A stretch of 64,000 nucleotides of DNA from Sparassis latifolia. Lineage: Eukaryota > Basidiomycota > Agaricomycetes > Polyporales > Sparassidaceae. The position numbers and the translations under genes are program-made. How positions within the stretch are numbered: the first letter of the stretch is position 1; each line of letters begins with the position of its first letter. The stretch covers positions 1,736,001-1,800,000 of the forward strand of contig CM031556.1 of assembly GCA_018466975.1 (NCBI GenBank), read 5' to 3'. Shown piece after piece: positions 22,559 to 34,477 of the stretch. The notes under the pieces are model-generated. The model made no database searches, was not told where the DNA came from, and was given only the letters and a program-made list of their open reading frames with translations.

Positions 22559-24655
22559 TTAATTCTCTACATCTGCCTCATCCTCATCATCGGCCATCCA
22601 GCCCAAATCCACATCATCCTGGTTTAAATCGGAATTCGGGATACTGAGCGAGAAGATGGAATACTCAGGCGGTCTGTCAGGAGCCCTCTGAAGCAGGTGC
22701 GTGTTGTCTCCAGTGCGATTGGCCCAAGCTGTGCTGATGCATTCCTTGTAAATAATCTTCTTCTCCTTTCTTCTCTTTCGAGGACCGTCCACGTTGTAAT
22801 TGGCCACAGGACCCCGAAAGCGATCATTACGCTGAACGCCACTAATAACCGGAGTGCTTGTGCTTGTACCTTGGATTACCTGTTCTTCGCCTTGGACTCC
22901 GGCAGTTGATAGTATCGGCTCCGTAGCAAGCAAATGGTCTAGCCGTGCATAAACACGATTCAACTACCAATTTCGTATCAACACCATTATTATGCACGCG
23001 CAGACATGAACTTACAAATGGTGATCTCCACAGCAATTTCCGTACTTCCCAGGCAGCACGTCCAGCTCCCTGAGCCTTCCGTGCGTTGTCCCACTCTGAA
23101 TGGCTCGCGTCGCCATCGGTGCTGTGCTCACTGCTCATCCAGTCTGTGTGAACGAGGAAACGAACACCGACAGTAGACTCTGCGCCGTGAGACTTCTCCA
23201 GATGATTGCATGCTTGTCGGCGATCATCTGCTTTCTGTGGGTGCTCAGGCGGCACATTGTAAGTCAGAGTGTTGCATCTGTGTGATATACGAATTTTCCT
23301 GACTCACCCTCTTCTTGCGCTGTGTGAGCTTATCCCTCTTCCTTTTCTTTGCCACTTTTGCCTCTTTCATTTCGGAGTGGCGAGCCCTGTAGTCCTCCTT
23401 CAAAGACCTAAAGAATGTTGCAGCGCTGGCGTACACATCTTCCTCCTGGACCGAGCTCATGTCAAGTTTATAGTTCACTTCTGTTGACGGACGCATTTGT
23501 TGTCAAATCTCGTCTACTTCGTATGCATTGGCAAGTACATACCTCCATTTTGCATCACAAGATGGACTGCCGCGCTAACCCATTCTTCGTTAATCCCGCC
23601 GTTCACCGGCAGGTTCCAGTCAGGATTATACAAACGTGAGCCATCATCAGCAAGGCGCGGCACATCCCCATGTTGCAACGGCTCCGGGTAGACTCGCAGC
23701 TTTGAAGCTCGGCGACTCGTATTCTCGACACCGATAAGATGCAGCATTGCATCGTGAACGGCATTCTTGTACAAAGTGAGCCCTGACACTCATGGGTTAT
23801 TATCGGAGCACTTACAATCACGTCCGTGGAGATACGTGGTTTAGCACCAGTCTTCCCACGCCTCTTCACGCCGCCAGCGTTGACGCTTCCTTCAAGCTCC
23901 TTCATCCGCACTGCCTGCGCCTTCATGGCCTCTTCCTGCATTCGCAGTCGTTCATCCTGTGCCTTTAATCTGGCCTCGTAGGTTGCCTCCATCTCTTCGC
24001 GCACATTTGTACTCATGACGCCAACCACATTACCAACCTCATGGCCAAATGCACCGTTGAGAACCTGCGGGAACTGCGCTGGGCCACCTTGTACTAGATC
24101 ACTGGCTCCTCGTACTGGAGTTCCTCCGAACGTAAGAGCCCCTGCTGGTGACCGAAACATGGCGCGTTGAGCCTGCACATAGGAATCAACGGTACGCGTG
24201 CTCTGAGAGTGGAACGGCGATGCTAAAAAGGAGGTATTTGATGATGCACTGGTATCGGTAAACCATGGACTCGCGGGGTTGGTGTAGATCGCAGAAGAGG
24301 TATTCGTGCCTGTTCCCATCATGAGATGAGGTGCTAATGCTCCGGGCATTGAATCGGGGAGAATGGAACTTGTAGTAGATGCAGCAGCCCCGTGCACTGC
24401 GTCCATAGGTAAGTCATACATCGAAAACTCGATTCCGAAAATGTTTAATGAGTGTTTCATACATTCCCAGTATCAATCTCGACTCACTGGCATCATCCTG
24501 CTGGCCTGACACTCCTGCTGGCCTTCTGCGGTGACCACACCTGCCCCGCCGGTACTCGGGAAGTGCGCGGTCTGTAGCAGTAACATCTGCTCGTGCGAGA
24601 GATGCTCAGGAATATTGTTAGTAGGAGTTTGGGAGGATGGGCTTGACTCAGACAT
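22559..24655 (-). mobile_element. second gene of the Tnp2-like element
   Basis: Convergent partner of the transposase gene, stop codons 180 bases apart. Multi-exon: MSESSPSSQTPTNNIPEHLS; a Ser/Thr/Ala-rich part; a charged helix (EEMEATYEARLKAQDERLRM, KAQAVRMKELEG) predicted as coiled coil; YKNAVHDAMLHLIGVEN; ADDGSRLYNPDWNLPVNGGI; a basic KKRKRDKLTQRKKR stretch; WRSPF; and an acidic end DEDEADVEN. No catalytic domain recognised. Similar helix-plus-acidic-tail proteins accompany Tnp2-type transposons in mushrooms; assignment to the element rests mainly on position. Confidence 0.55.
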
Positions 24656-25746
24656 CGTACGTTCTCAGCTCATGTGGAGCGCTGACTGCCTACACTTATA
24701 TCGCAGTATGCCCACCAGATTAAGTTTCGCGGTCGAAATTTCTGCCTACTGCGGGTTACTTCATGACACAAGTATTGTCAGATGCGTCAATCTCCCGGAG
24801 TGCAACCGATCCTCCAGACCTCCTTCGCCAGTTTCATGACTACAAATTGCACCCTACCTTGTTCGTGCCCTGTCACCTTCTGCCTCCCATGACATTGGTG
24901 TGCTAGGTCTGCGTGCTCTTGACCTTTTGGGCGATGGTTGACAGAAGGTGCGCTCTACAATCTGTGTATTTGTTCAAAGTTGGACTGCTCTATTGACGAT
25001 TCTACCGACAGGTATACGGTAATCAAACAGCATGAAAGAAGAATCCCATCGGATGATCAAGACGCATAGTTTATTTTGCGGTACATGTGATTGACTACGT
25101 AGGAGGGGTTGTGAGCACATCGGGATGGTGCTACTGTATGTATCTACTGTCAGGCTACATGGAATAGACGTGCATAGCTGATGGTTACCACGGAGTGTCG
25201 CCAATATAACTGAAGTGTGATATTTCTCGGAGCCTAGATAGCTTATGCCATAGCTTCCAGGCTGCTATATCTGCTGCGCGCCGTAGCCAATGTATCACTT
25301 TATCACTACGAAAGATCGCGCAGTGAAAGATATGCTCAAGGCTCGGTAACCCATCTTGGGGGTAGATATACAAGGCTACGCAACCTAGCCTAGATCCCAG
25401 TTACACCGCGTGTCCTTGGGGGTATCTCGCATCCAGATATACTGGCAAAAACGCAGTGAGTCGGCTGGTGGAGGTGAGCTTGCCCACTACAGAGGGGGAA
25501 GAATTTACGTTGTTGGTCTGGTCCGTTGTAAGACTATAGACACGTTCTGGTTAGATTCGGATATCCAGAGGCACGAAGGTTGAAGCAGAGTATCTACAAC
25601 TGCCTTTGGGAGACTAGTTCTGGTATGTATGTGTGAGATCAGTCGCCGGCTCGGCACATGTTCCGCAGTCCTGCCTCGGCGCAGTAGCGAGCTCTCGAGG
25701 TAACTAATTCTATCGTTGGGACTACGACATCCATATCCAGAGAACG
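24656..25746. other. gap between transposon and methyltransferase copy 2
   Basis: No intact gene. On the minus strand at 25185-25373 a frame reads PSLEHIFHC...WLRRAADIAAWKLW, faintly like the C-terminal zinc-knuckle end of a non-LTR reverse transcriptase; too weak to call. No clear terminal inverted repeat of the transposon was found here. Confidence 0.35.
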
Positions 25747-26906
25747 ATGACCACCGTGAACGATTCGGTCCAGCTCGGCGGTGATTTGGACGCAGTCGGG
25801 GAGCTTCTCCGAGCAGAGGAGAGCTACTACTCCCTCAACGACGAAGAGCTCGCGTTCTTGAAGTCGCAGACGGGAATCCAGGATGAAGATGCGCTGAAGG
25901 CGCATATAATCAAGGTCCGAGCACTGGCATTTGCGGTATGTGGTCATTCGGAATGAACATCCTAGTATGAGACCCGATCTCGAACTCTGAGTGCAGGTCT
26001 TCCCGTACGTATGTATCCGTCGCTTCATGTTTACCAAGTATGTTGTATTTTGCCAAGACAAGTCATCTTGAACGCGGCACAATCGATGTCTTTGCAGGCT
26101 CAAGATCTTCCGCATGCCCAAGTACGATCATCTCTTGAAGCTCGGGCGTGAACGCACGGGCGCGATCTTCCTCGACATCGGCTGTTGTTGTGGGTGCCAA
26201 CTTACCTCGGGAGTTGGAAAGCACTTACAAGTATTTGGCCCTCGACGACGCAGTCGGGAACGATGTGAGGAAGGCTGTTGCCGACGGTTTTCCCATCGAG
26301 AACGTGATCGCGTCTGATCTTGAGCAAGGTAAGCCAATTATTTCTCCTTAGTCCACGCCACATCCCACCCCAGACACAACAGAATTCTGGAATCTTGGTC
26401 ACACGTTGTTCAACTCTACGCAAGAAACATTCCCAGTGCCCTTCCTCCCCGGCGACGCCTTGGATCAAGCGTTCCTTCCCGTATCACCCCCGCTGCGGTT
26501 CCCTGCAGAAACACCTGCGCCAGCGCTCTCCTCCCTCACTTCTCTCGCACCTCTACATGGACGCGTTTCCGCCATCCACGCCTCTGCCCTCTTCCACCTC
26601 TTCCTCGAGTCTCCGCAGGCGCAGCTTGCACGCGCGCTCGGGGGTCTCCTCTCGCCCGTCCCCGGCTCCATCATCTTTGGCGCGCACGCCGGGATGCCGA
26701 CCCCATGTGCATTGGAAGAGTCAGACAGCGCTCGGAAGAAGCACTATTTCTGTCACTCCCCGCAGAGCTGGACAGGGCTGTGGGAGGAGGTGTTTGGGAA
26801 GGGTGCAGTAAAGGTGGAGGCCCAGTTAGACCCGGCGAATATCGTGCCGACGGCGGATAATAGGCCTGGAAGGTATACGCTGGTCTGGTCCGTAACGCGG
26901 GTGTGA
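25747..26906 (+). CDS. SAM-dependent methyltransferase family, copy 2
   Basis: Family member with complete blocks: YYSLNDEELAFLKSQTGIQD, VFPYVCIRRFMFTK, LLKLGRERTGAIFLDIGCC joined across an intron to FGNDVRKAVADGFP (SAM-binding motif), ASDLEQ, FWNLGHTLFNSTQETFP, FLPGDALDQAFL, RVSAIHASALFHLF, LLSPVPGSIIFGAHAG, FCHSPQSWTGLW and the family end TLVWSVTRV. Intron positions match copies 1 and 5. An extra poly-charged leader (about 25 residues) precedes the usual start. It looks functional. Confidence 0.85.
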
Positions 26907-27726
26907 GTGAGGTGTAGCAGGTGCATAGAAGATGTCGTTCAACGTTAGTAATGTATTCGCAGTCTCGCTGCACACGTATCAGTCATAAGTAACACTGTCA
27001 TACTTTACGCGATGTGTCGAACCAGCAGGAGGTCTGTGCACTGGATTTCGATTATCTGAAAGAGGCGGTTAACATCCCGACATAGTGTCTACTGGTGGTG
27101 ACTTGGTGATCTGCGTGCAGGTCACGCCCAGATATTGAACGCGTCGCGTCGCGATCACGTGCTGAGACGTGCGCGGTCACGGTGTTTGAGCGCTTCTGCT
27201 AGCCGTAGAACTAGCGTATAACCAGCACTGAGTCTCTCAAAGTCGGAGTTGCCCTGGTATACATACCCGTGTACATATGTCTCTCCATTTTCTGTATTCC
27301 AAGTTCCTTGCAGCTTCCACTTTTCATTAGAGCAGCACGATTCAGAACTTGTCCTCGTAGTAAGCCTATTGCACTGCTGATCCGGTGCCACTGACTCTCC
27401 AGTGGTTCTTGCTGAATGTTCTGACCACTGAAACTGTTTCAGCTACGCGTCAGCATCCTGTTGACTTGGCCCTGCAAGCTCGGTATTATAATTTCCTCGT
27501 TGATGCGGAAGTCGATGCCGTTACTTACTGTGCACTCCCACCAAGCCATCGCAGCTGCTGCTCGCCGACGACGGCTGCCCTCCGATAATTTGGTATGTTC
27601 CATGCCAGGTGCGTGTCATAAACTGTGACCGCTACTTGACCTTGTATGAGTACCTGACGCGAGAGCAGCTCATTACCACGTCACTTGCAGTGGTCTCGCC
27701 CGGTTGCATCGTACAATTGAGTCGAC
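26907..27726. other. gap between methyltransferase copies 2 and 3
   Basis: No gene recognised; scattered short frames only. Confidence 0.35.
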
Positions 27727-28560
27727 ATGGACCAAGCAAGAGCAGATAGTATCTTCTCAGCTATGCCGGAGAAGGCTCCCCTAGACGATAGCTTCTACAA
27801 CCTCAATCCGCAGGAACGCGTTTGTCAAGGTCTGTACTCATCTTAAACATGACAGGTCCACCCTGACCTTTGCTTGCATCCTCCACTTATCCTTTACCAA
27901 GCATGTTGAGGTCTGATGTTTCGACACCTAGGAATAACCTGCTTGACTATATAAGCTTAGAGTGTCACGTTTGCCTACTTATGGCCAGCTCCTGAAGCTC
28001 GGCAAGGAGCGCAAAGGTGCGATCTTCCTCGACATCGGCTGCTCCTGTGAGTGGTATTTTGGGAAGTTTGCCATAAACTCGCGCGTCTATGGTACTGACG
28101 TATAGTATTTTAGTCGCAAACGACATCAGGAAAGCAGTCATCAATGGCTACCCGGTAGAGAATGCGATCGCATCCGACCTCGAAGCTGGTACGTGTAGCT
28201 TGAACGAAGCTTGATTATGCCTCTCTGTGCTGTTCGTTCCAGGAGATGCACTCGACGCCATCTTCTTGAAACAAGTGCCGCCGTTCTACACTGCTCCCGA
28301 GACCCCGAGACCTGACTTGCATTCACTCACCACGCTGACGCATCTTCTCACACACATCTCTGCAATTCATGCATCGTCGTCGTTCCACCTCTTCAATGAG
28401 GGGCAACAGCTGCAGCTTGCACGATCGTTGGCGGGGGTGCTCTCACCTGAACCGGGATCCGCGATCTTTGGTGTGCAGGGTGGTTTGGTTGAGAAGGGCT
28501 AGTGACAGAGACATGTGGACCCCCCTTTCGGCCACATGTTCGGTCATTCTCCTGGGAGTT
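27727..28560 (+). pseudogene. SAM-dependent methyltransferase family, copy 3 (degenerate)
   Basis: Pieces of the family in order: FYNLNPQERV (exon 1, cut short, rest missing), YGQLLKLGKERKGAIFLDIG, FANDIRKAVINGYPVENAI, then a jump that lacks the FW-LGH...PETFP block, LFVPGDALDAIFLKQVPPFY, SSFHLFNEGQQLQLARSLAG and SPEPGSAIFGVQGG. A stop at 28500-28502 ends the frame; just beyond, the decayed sequence still resembles MFGHSPGSWTEL. Missing exon parts and the stop make it a pseudogene. Confidence 0.75.
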
Positions 28561-28845
28561 GGACTGAACTGTCAGAAGGGTCCATACACGATATTTGTTG
28601 TGGTCTATTTTGTGATCTCGTACTTGTGTTACAGGTATTGTAGAAAACGAGAAAACGAGTAAATTTAACTGACTACGGACTGTCCCTGCTTAAATGGTGC
28701 ACGTGATTTTGACGTCAGGTGTGATCAGCATGCTTAGATAAGTATGGGTGCCCAACTTGGAGATGCTGAGTCCAATCCTGCGGCATAACAGAGCCCATCA
28801 CCGTCGCCGTCGACCACCACCAGCTTCCCGCCGTCATCTGCCGTC

Positions 28846-29675
28846 ATGCCTGCGCACGCACCGGCACCACCTGTGCTCTGCTCCTTCACCTCCTCCGCTG
28901 CTCTGGGCGATGCACTTGCTCACTTCATCATCAAAGCCCAGAAAGAGTCCATCGAAAAGAAGGGCAGATTCACCATCGCTATATCTGGCGGATCTCTCCC
29001 TAAGCAACTCAACGCACTCATCGGAAAGTCAGGTCTGAAATGGGACAAATGGTACGCAGCCTCAACCCCTCTATCTTCCGTGGTCTCGCACTCACGCCCC
29101 ACAGGCAAGTTTACTATGCGGACGAACGAGTCGTTCCTCTGGACCATCCTGATTCAAATCATCACCTCTGCTCCACCGAACTCTGGAACAAGGTACCCGT
29201 TCCGAAGTCCCACATCCACACTATCGACTTCTCGCTCGCCGATGACCTCGAGGAGCTCAGCGACGCGTACGAGAAAGAGCTCATCCACGAGTTTGCACAG
29301 AAGGACTCCGCCCGCTTCCCCATCTTCGATCTCATCCTGCTCGGTGTCGGCCCTGACGGGCACACTGCGTCCCTTTTTCCCGGCCACGAACTCCTGAGCG
29401 AGGAGGATCGTTGGGTTGCGCCCATTGAGGACAGTCCCAAGCCCCCGCCGAAGCGCATCACCTTCACGTTTCCTGTCCTTAACCACGCCTCCCGCGTCGC
29501 GTTCGTAGTTTCTGGCGCGGGCAAGGCCGAGACACTGAAAAAAGTGTTGGACAAGCCTGAAGAGGGTTTACCTGCGTCGAGGGTCCGGCCTGCCAGCCCC
29601 GGTCAGCTGTACTGGTTTGTCGACGATGCTGCCGTGGCAGGGGTCGAGTACCCTAGGACGCCGTACAAACTGTAG
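28846..29675 (+). CDS. 6-phosphogluconolactonase
   Basis: Hydrolyses 6-phosphogluconolactone to 6-phosphogluconate, second oxidative pentose phosphate step, cytosolic. Two exons joined at [14 protein letters not shown] by one intron (29053-29104). Family motifs: [11 protein letters not shown] near the N terminus, [34 protein letters not shown] and [13 protein letters not shown]. About 258 residues, normal length. Ends with [10 protein letters not shown]. The enzyme for the next step lies at 1-1015. Confidence 0.95.
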
Positions 29676-30113
29676 GGCGCCTCATGTGAAGGTCAATCGG
29701 GGACGCGTTTTCAAGGAGAAGTGATCAAAAAGGTGTACTAGCAGGATATTGTTTGTGCTGTAGGATAGTGGCAAATATTGGGCGGGGGTACATGAGGCTG
29801 TATAGTACCCTGCATTGATAATCAGGACTTGTTTCACTTCTACTTTTTCCTCCTGCCACTGTATTCGATTGCGCTTCAACCATCCCTATCTTATATCCAC
29901 CGTGCTCTTATTCAGTTAACGTGTTGTTCATTCACAAGTCAGCCATCTCGCCCCGACAAAGTGGTCTGAGTATGCAAGTACAATGCCTTAACTTGCTGCC
30001 TTCAGGCGAAATATATGTATGCATAGATTACTGCTGGTGAATATCGTCGAAGATCTGTCTCGATCCTGAACATCATCCAGTGAGCTGACAAGCCAGTTCA
30101 CTATCGACAGTAA
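29676..30113. other. intergenic, convergent 3' ends
   Basis: Between convergent genes; presumably 3' UTRs. Nothing else seen. Confidence 0.4.
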
Positions 30114-32224
30114 CTACGGCAGCCTCTCCTCTCCTCCCATACCTGCATCTGTATTCTCGCTCACACTCGCGCCCATCTCTGGGAACACCGTCAGGAGGAT
30201 AAGGTCCAGGATAAACAGCATGAGGTGCGCGTTACACTCTCGCGAAGATAGCGGGGCGAGCGCAGCATCGATTGTGTGTGAACGTGCAGTGGGGGTTGGG
30301 CCAAGTAAGACCACAAGAGGGCCTACAACAGTATACGGTCTCGTTAGTTCCCTTGTCACCGAGGCATATACTACGACGAAGAGCACATATGAGAAACTCA
30401 CCGGGCACAGACGCCTGGAGACGCCGCCCAAGCTCTTCGCGCAGGGCTGTCTGTTCCTCAGGTGTAGGGTCCACTGGCGGCGGTATAGGCCAGCCTTCTG
30501 GGAAGAGGGCGCGGCGCGCAATGCGCACGATATCGGTTACGCGATCAACGGAGAGCACATGGGTATACAGGAGGTAGGGTAAAAGACGTGATAAGAACGG
30601 GGACAGTGCCGTCAGGGGTAACGATAGGGTATACGCCAGTGCGAGCGCGGTAGACCTTGACGACGTACCTGGCCCAGCGCTGGATGTGGAGAGTGGAGTG
30701 GGTGGCGGAAAGAGGATGGTGAGCAAGAGTGCGAGTGGAGGGTGGGTGTAATCTGATGGTGAGGGTGGGTGTGTCGGTATTGCGTGCGACGAGCCGGAGA
30801 ATGAGGCCGCGGACGGTGTGGACGCGCTTGAAGTGCTCCTCGATATTGGGTCATGCGGAATTGCGGAGACAGGAGGGGGTTGGCTCAGACGTGGAAGTGT
30901 AAGAGGGGATGTAAAACTCGCTGGTGATAGTGAGCTCTTCAGACCACCAGGTACCTCGGAAGAGGCTACCGTGGGAGCCTCAGTCGTGACATCTCGCTCC
31001 GTTCGTGGTGTAGAATCAGGAGTGGCGTCCGGAGACTGCTGATGGGGAAATCTCGTGGTGCTCACGTTGACCTTTCTGATCGTGTCCCTTGTTTGCCTAT
31101 ACGCGTGGATGAGCGCCAGGCATGCACCGGAGAACGATTGAATAGCAGAGAGGAAAAAGATGGCAAGTGATTGAAAAGAGAGTGCACGGCGTTGTGGGGT
31201 TTGGTTGAGCCTTAAAGATGCGTGACGAGGCGTATCTGAATTCTGCCGGACACAGGTCAGTAATCTCGACTGCGGAACGCAGGAAGGAGGTCGGCGAATA
31301 GGGACAGGGCTACGTCATGATGTGGTGAGTAGAACATCATTATTTCATAATAATACCACTTTTGCAGCGACAGCGAGGAATATATACAACCCGGTTAATA
31401 CAGCGACCAGCGACTCGCTCTGCCCGATAAAGTTGTCCAAACCGAACACAAAGTAGTGATAACCAGACACGTACCTCTGATAATGCATCCTTCTCCGGGC
31501 GCATTAGATCCAGGATAAGTTTATGGATGAACCACGGCTCAGTGATTCTCGGCACGACGCTGCTCAACAGCACCTTCACGACAATTTCGCGGAAAACATA
31601 ACGCTCGGCATCCGACTCATAGTCGTCAGGCGGTAGACATTCCTTCAACAGAAAGTCAACAGCTTGGCGGACATATACCTCATCAATTAGGCCATTGGCA
31701 GATATCGCCATGTGCGGCTGTAACTGGTGGAAAAGCTGTGGGAGCGTGGCTGCTCCCCCTGACGCATACGATGTATGGAGCTTGGACTGCGCATTACGGA
31801 AGTCAATCCAATGTTGTGTGAGAAGCGTGGGCAGGTCGCGGAAGACAAGAGGGGCAAGATCAGTGGAAATGAGTCGCGCCTCAAGAGCGCGCGCGAGAGC
31901 AGTCACGACGCGGGTTATTGCAGGAAGAAATTCCTTGTCATAACGCGTGATCTTCGTCCACCATGGATTCACAAACGCACGAAGTGCAAGAGCGATGCAG
32001 TCATACAGTTCAGCATTTAGGACAGGTGCGGCAGAGGGCGATGCGAGGAGAGCAGGAAGGTCGGCGTCCGGAGGGAGCTGGGGGAAGAGTAGACGTCTGG
32101 AGAGGGAAACTGGCTTGGACGACTTCGAGGATGGCTTCAATGATGAGCTCTCGCCGACTGATGAGGAGACAGACTGGATAGAACGAGCAGACTGACGTGG
32201 GCGGGACGAGGCTGCCGTCGCCAT
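30114..32224 (-). CDS. PXA-domain protein
   Basis: N-terminal Ser-rich leader, then a PXA domain (phox-associated domain of sorting-nexin relatives): LNAELYDCIALALRAFVNPW, WTKITRYDKEFLPAITRVV, LTQHWIDFRNAQSKLHTSY, FLLKECLPPDDYESDAERY, EIVVKVLLSSVVPRITEPWF and IHKLILDLM. After introns come a hydrophobic exon (SESLVAVLTGLYIFLAVAAK), a Ser/Pro/Thr-rich linker, a second helical block (RLLPYLLYTHVLSVDRV, ALFPEGWPIPPPVDPTPEEQ) and the end PLSSRECNAHLMLFILDLIL. No PX domain found. Likely acts at endosomal or ER-vacuole membranes, by family analogy. The intron near 31340-31430 is the least certain join. Confidence 0.8.
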
Positions 32225-32617
32225 CGTTGACGGCGACGAGCGCGATTTCTGCCGTTTTTGGGAGGTACCTGCAACGTGCGTTAAAATAATGTGTTTTTAC
32301 ATAACTGGGGCTAGATCGAATTTGAATGGTGTCGACCGTCACCATTGAACGCAGCCGAACGCGACAGCGAGCATCACCGCTCACTGTCTTCCTCGGCACT
32401 TCTGCAGGCGCATCTCTATGTGAGTCAACACCCATAAGGTCACCCTTTTTCTGACACATTTGTTGGACGCCATAACGATAGTGCTCATATATTCCACGAC
32501 GTCTTCACTCTCGTTCATGCGTTACTAGTCCGCTCAGCCTCGCTCCAGGCAAAGTCGTTCCTTCGAACATTCCAGTCATTCAACCAAAAAAGTAGAGAAT
32601 ATCTGACATACATCACT
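32225..32617. promoter_or_regulatory. divergent promoter, PXA gene / serine-rich membrane protein
   Basis: Non-coding gap between divergent starts; no clear TATA. Confidence 0.35.
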
Positions 32618-34163
32618 ATGTATTACGCCCCTCTCCATGCCAGGAGTGGAAGCGGCGGCGGCAGCAAACTACCCACGTCTACCATAGTTATCATCGTTGT
32701 CGTATGCGTGGCGGTTCTCGCACTGGTTCTGGTGATGTTCCTTTGGCGCATCCTATTCCGCGCGTGCCGGCGAGATAAACCTGCTCCACTTCCACCCGTG
32801 CAGCCGCTTGCGCATCATCGCGAACAACAGCTGGCAGCTTTCGCCGGCTGGAATAACAGCAGACCGACGACTTTTTTCGAGTACGACAACCTGCATGCTG
32901 GCATGTCCTCTAGGCATCTATTGCATAGAGGTAGCGCTACCTCCTTGCTCCCGGGTTCCGTCGCACTCAGCAGTAATTCAAGCTTCTCAGAAGACGCAGG
33001 CTTTGGTCTCTCTTCACCCGTCCCCACCGATCATTTACCTGTCCCGAATCCTTCTTCCGGTGTTGATGATAATCAGGACAGTAATCTGGGAAGTTCATTC
33101 AGCTCCTCTCGCTTCGTAGAAGCTATTCCCCCTTCGCCCAGCATCGTCTTCTCCGAGACGTCATCCTCGATATCCCATTCGACTTCGACGAGTACACATC
33201 TTCTCGCTCCACGTTCCGGAAGTGTACCATCACCTTCGCGCCTGGGGCGCTCTAGTTCCAGTCCCCGTTCGCTGTCTCGCCGCGTGTCAGTCGCTTCTTC
33301 CCTCGCGACGAGTCATACGGCGCACAGCCGGGTCAGCACGATCCATGGAGCTCCCCATAGCATTCATAGTAACATCCACATCATTATGCCCGCTCCTCTC
33401 GCGCCGCGATCTTATCCTTACGCGAGTAGCCATAATAGCCATGCTCTAAACATGGCACGAGGAGATCAAAGCGAAAGGCGGAGTGTTTTCGTAGACCAAT
33501 GGATACCTATCGGGACTCGGTCGAGCAGTGTGGGCAGCATGACACAGCACAGCGGAATTGGTGGGTCGTCTGGCATGTCATCCGTCAAAATCTACCGCAG
33601 ATCCTTACATGTTTCTCCCTGTTTTCTTACCAGCGGAACCTCGAGCACGTTCACGGACCCCGAGCAAGCTGTCTCAGTCCATTTCTGCAGCTCCCGTGTC
33701 TCGCCGAGCGCGATCACAGCCCCAAATTGGCGTGCCCTCTTTTCTGCCACCTGATTCCAGCGCAGGAAATTCATCACCCGACCGACAGAGACCCCCACCC
33801 ATCCCTCAACTACCTTCGGAATATGGTCAGCTTACCCAACAAGCCGTCGGTATCCGAAGGGGCAGGTCACGACAAATTACTCCCGGTCCCGTAGCCATGT
33901 CGCTACCTGCGGCGTCGACCCATCAAGAAACATTGGCTCATCAGCAGTCCAGCGGAGCGGAGAGTAGAAGTTTCGGGACAGTGCTACCTATACCTGCACC
34001 TACGTCAATGTCGCGTCCTGCGGAACAAGGACAATCCAGCTCCCAACCTTCACATATCCACGACACCAAGTCCCGAGGTAGACCTCCACAAAGGAGCATT
34101 TACTCTGTCGACTCTTCGACTATCCAGGTACACAAGGCATTCCCTCTTCAACCACCGTCCTAG
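32618..34163 (+). CDS. serine-rich single-pass membrane protein, unknown function
   Basis: Short Gly/Ser-rich N terminus, one transmembrane helix at residues about 22-46 (TIVIIVVVCVAVLALVLVMF) and a basic stop-transfer RACRRDK. Then about 450 residues rich in Ser, Pro and Arg, of low complexity. One intron (about 33559-33643) joins HSGI to AEPRARSRTPSKLS; skipping it leads to a stop at 33754. No catalytic domain. The topology suggests a membrane-anchored protein with a long disordered cytosolic tail. No signal peptide separate from the helix. Confidence 0.6.
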
Positions 34164-34477
34164 GGGTCCCTCATCCCGACTCCGTTTGCACCTCTATGTA
34201 TGCTTACACTTGGATATGTTTCTCATGGTCTTCAACTATGTCTAGCCCATCGTGTGCACGCAGGCAGGCGTTCGGGTGTTAAATGGTTACAGTCGATCTG
34301 AGAGAATTACTCTCCTGAACTAATCTCATGGACACCAGAAGCAGAACATTGCAACGTGTAAGTTATAGTACGTGTAACCCTCTACGATGCCATACAATAT
34401 ATTGCAACGATGCCAAAGTTTGTCCGTGCAGCACGTTGCGGTGTCTGACACGCCCTCTCTGGCCGTCCTCCCTCCAC
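34164..34477. other. intergenic
   Basis: Nothing recognised between two convergent genes. Confidence 0.4.

Noticed and set aside
24871..24950. CACCTTCTG / CAGAAGGTG inverted pair as a transposon end
   Set aside because: Only 9 bases, no extension, no partner at the left end of the element.
17900..25300. Shared 13-mer TAGCCAATGTATC on both sides of the transposon as a duplication or target-site mark
   Set aside because: At this window size several such matches are expected by chance, and its positions do not flank the element tightly.
25185..25373. Possible reverse transcriptase C-terminal remnant (PSLEHIFHC)
   Set aside because: One short motif only; no RT core or further finger residues nearby.
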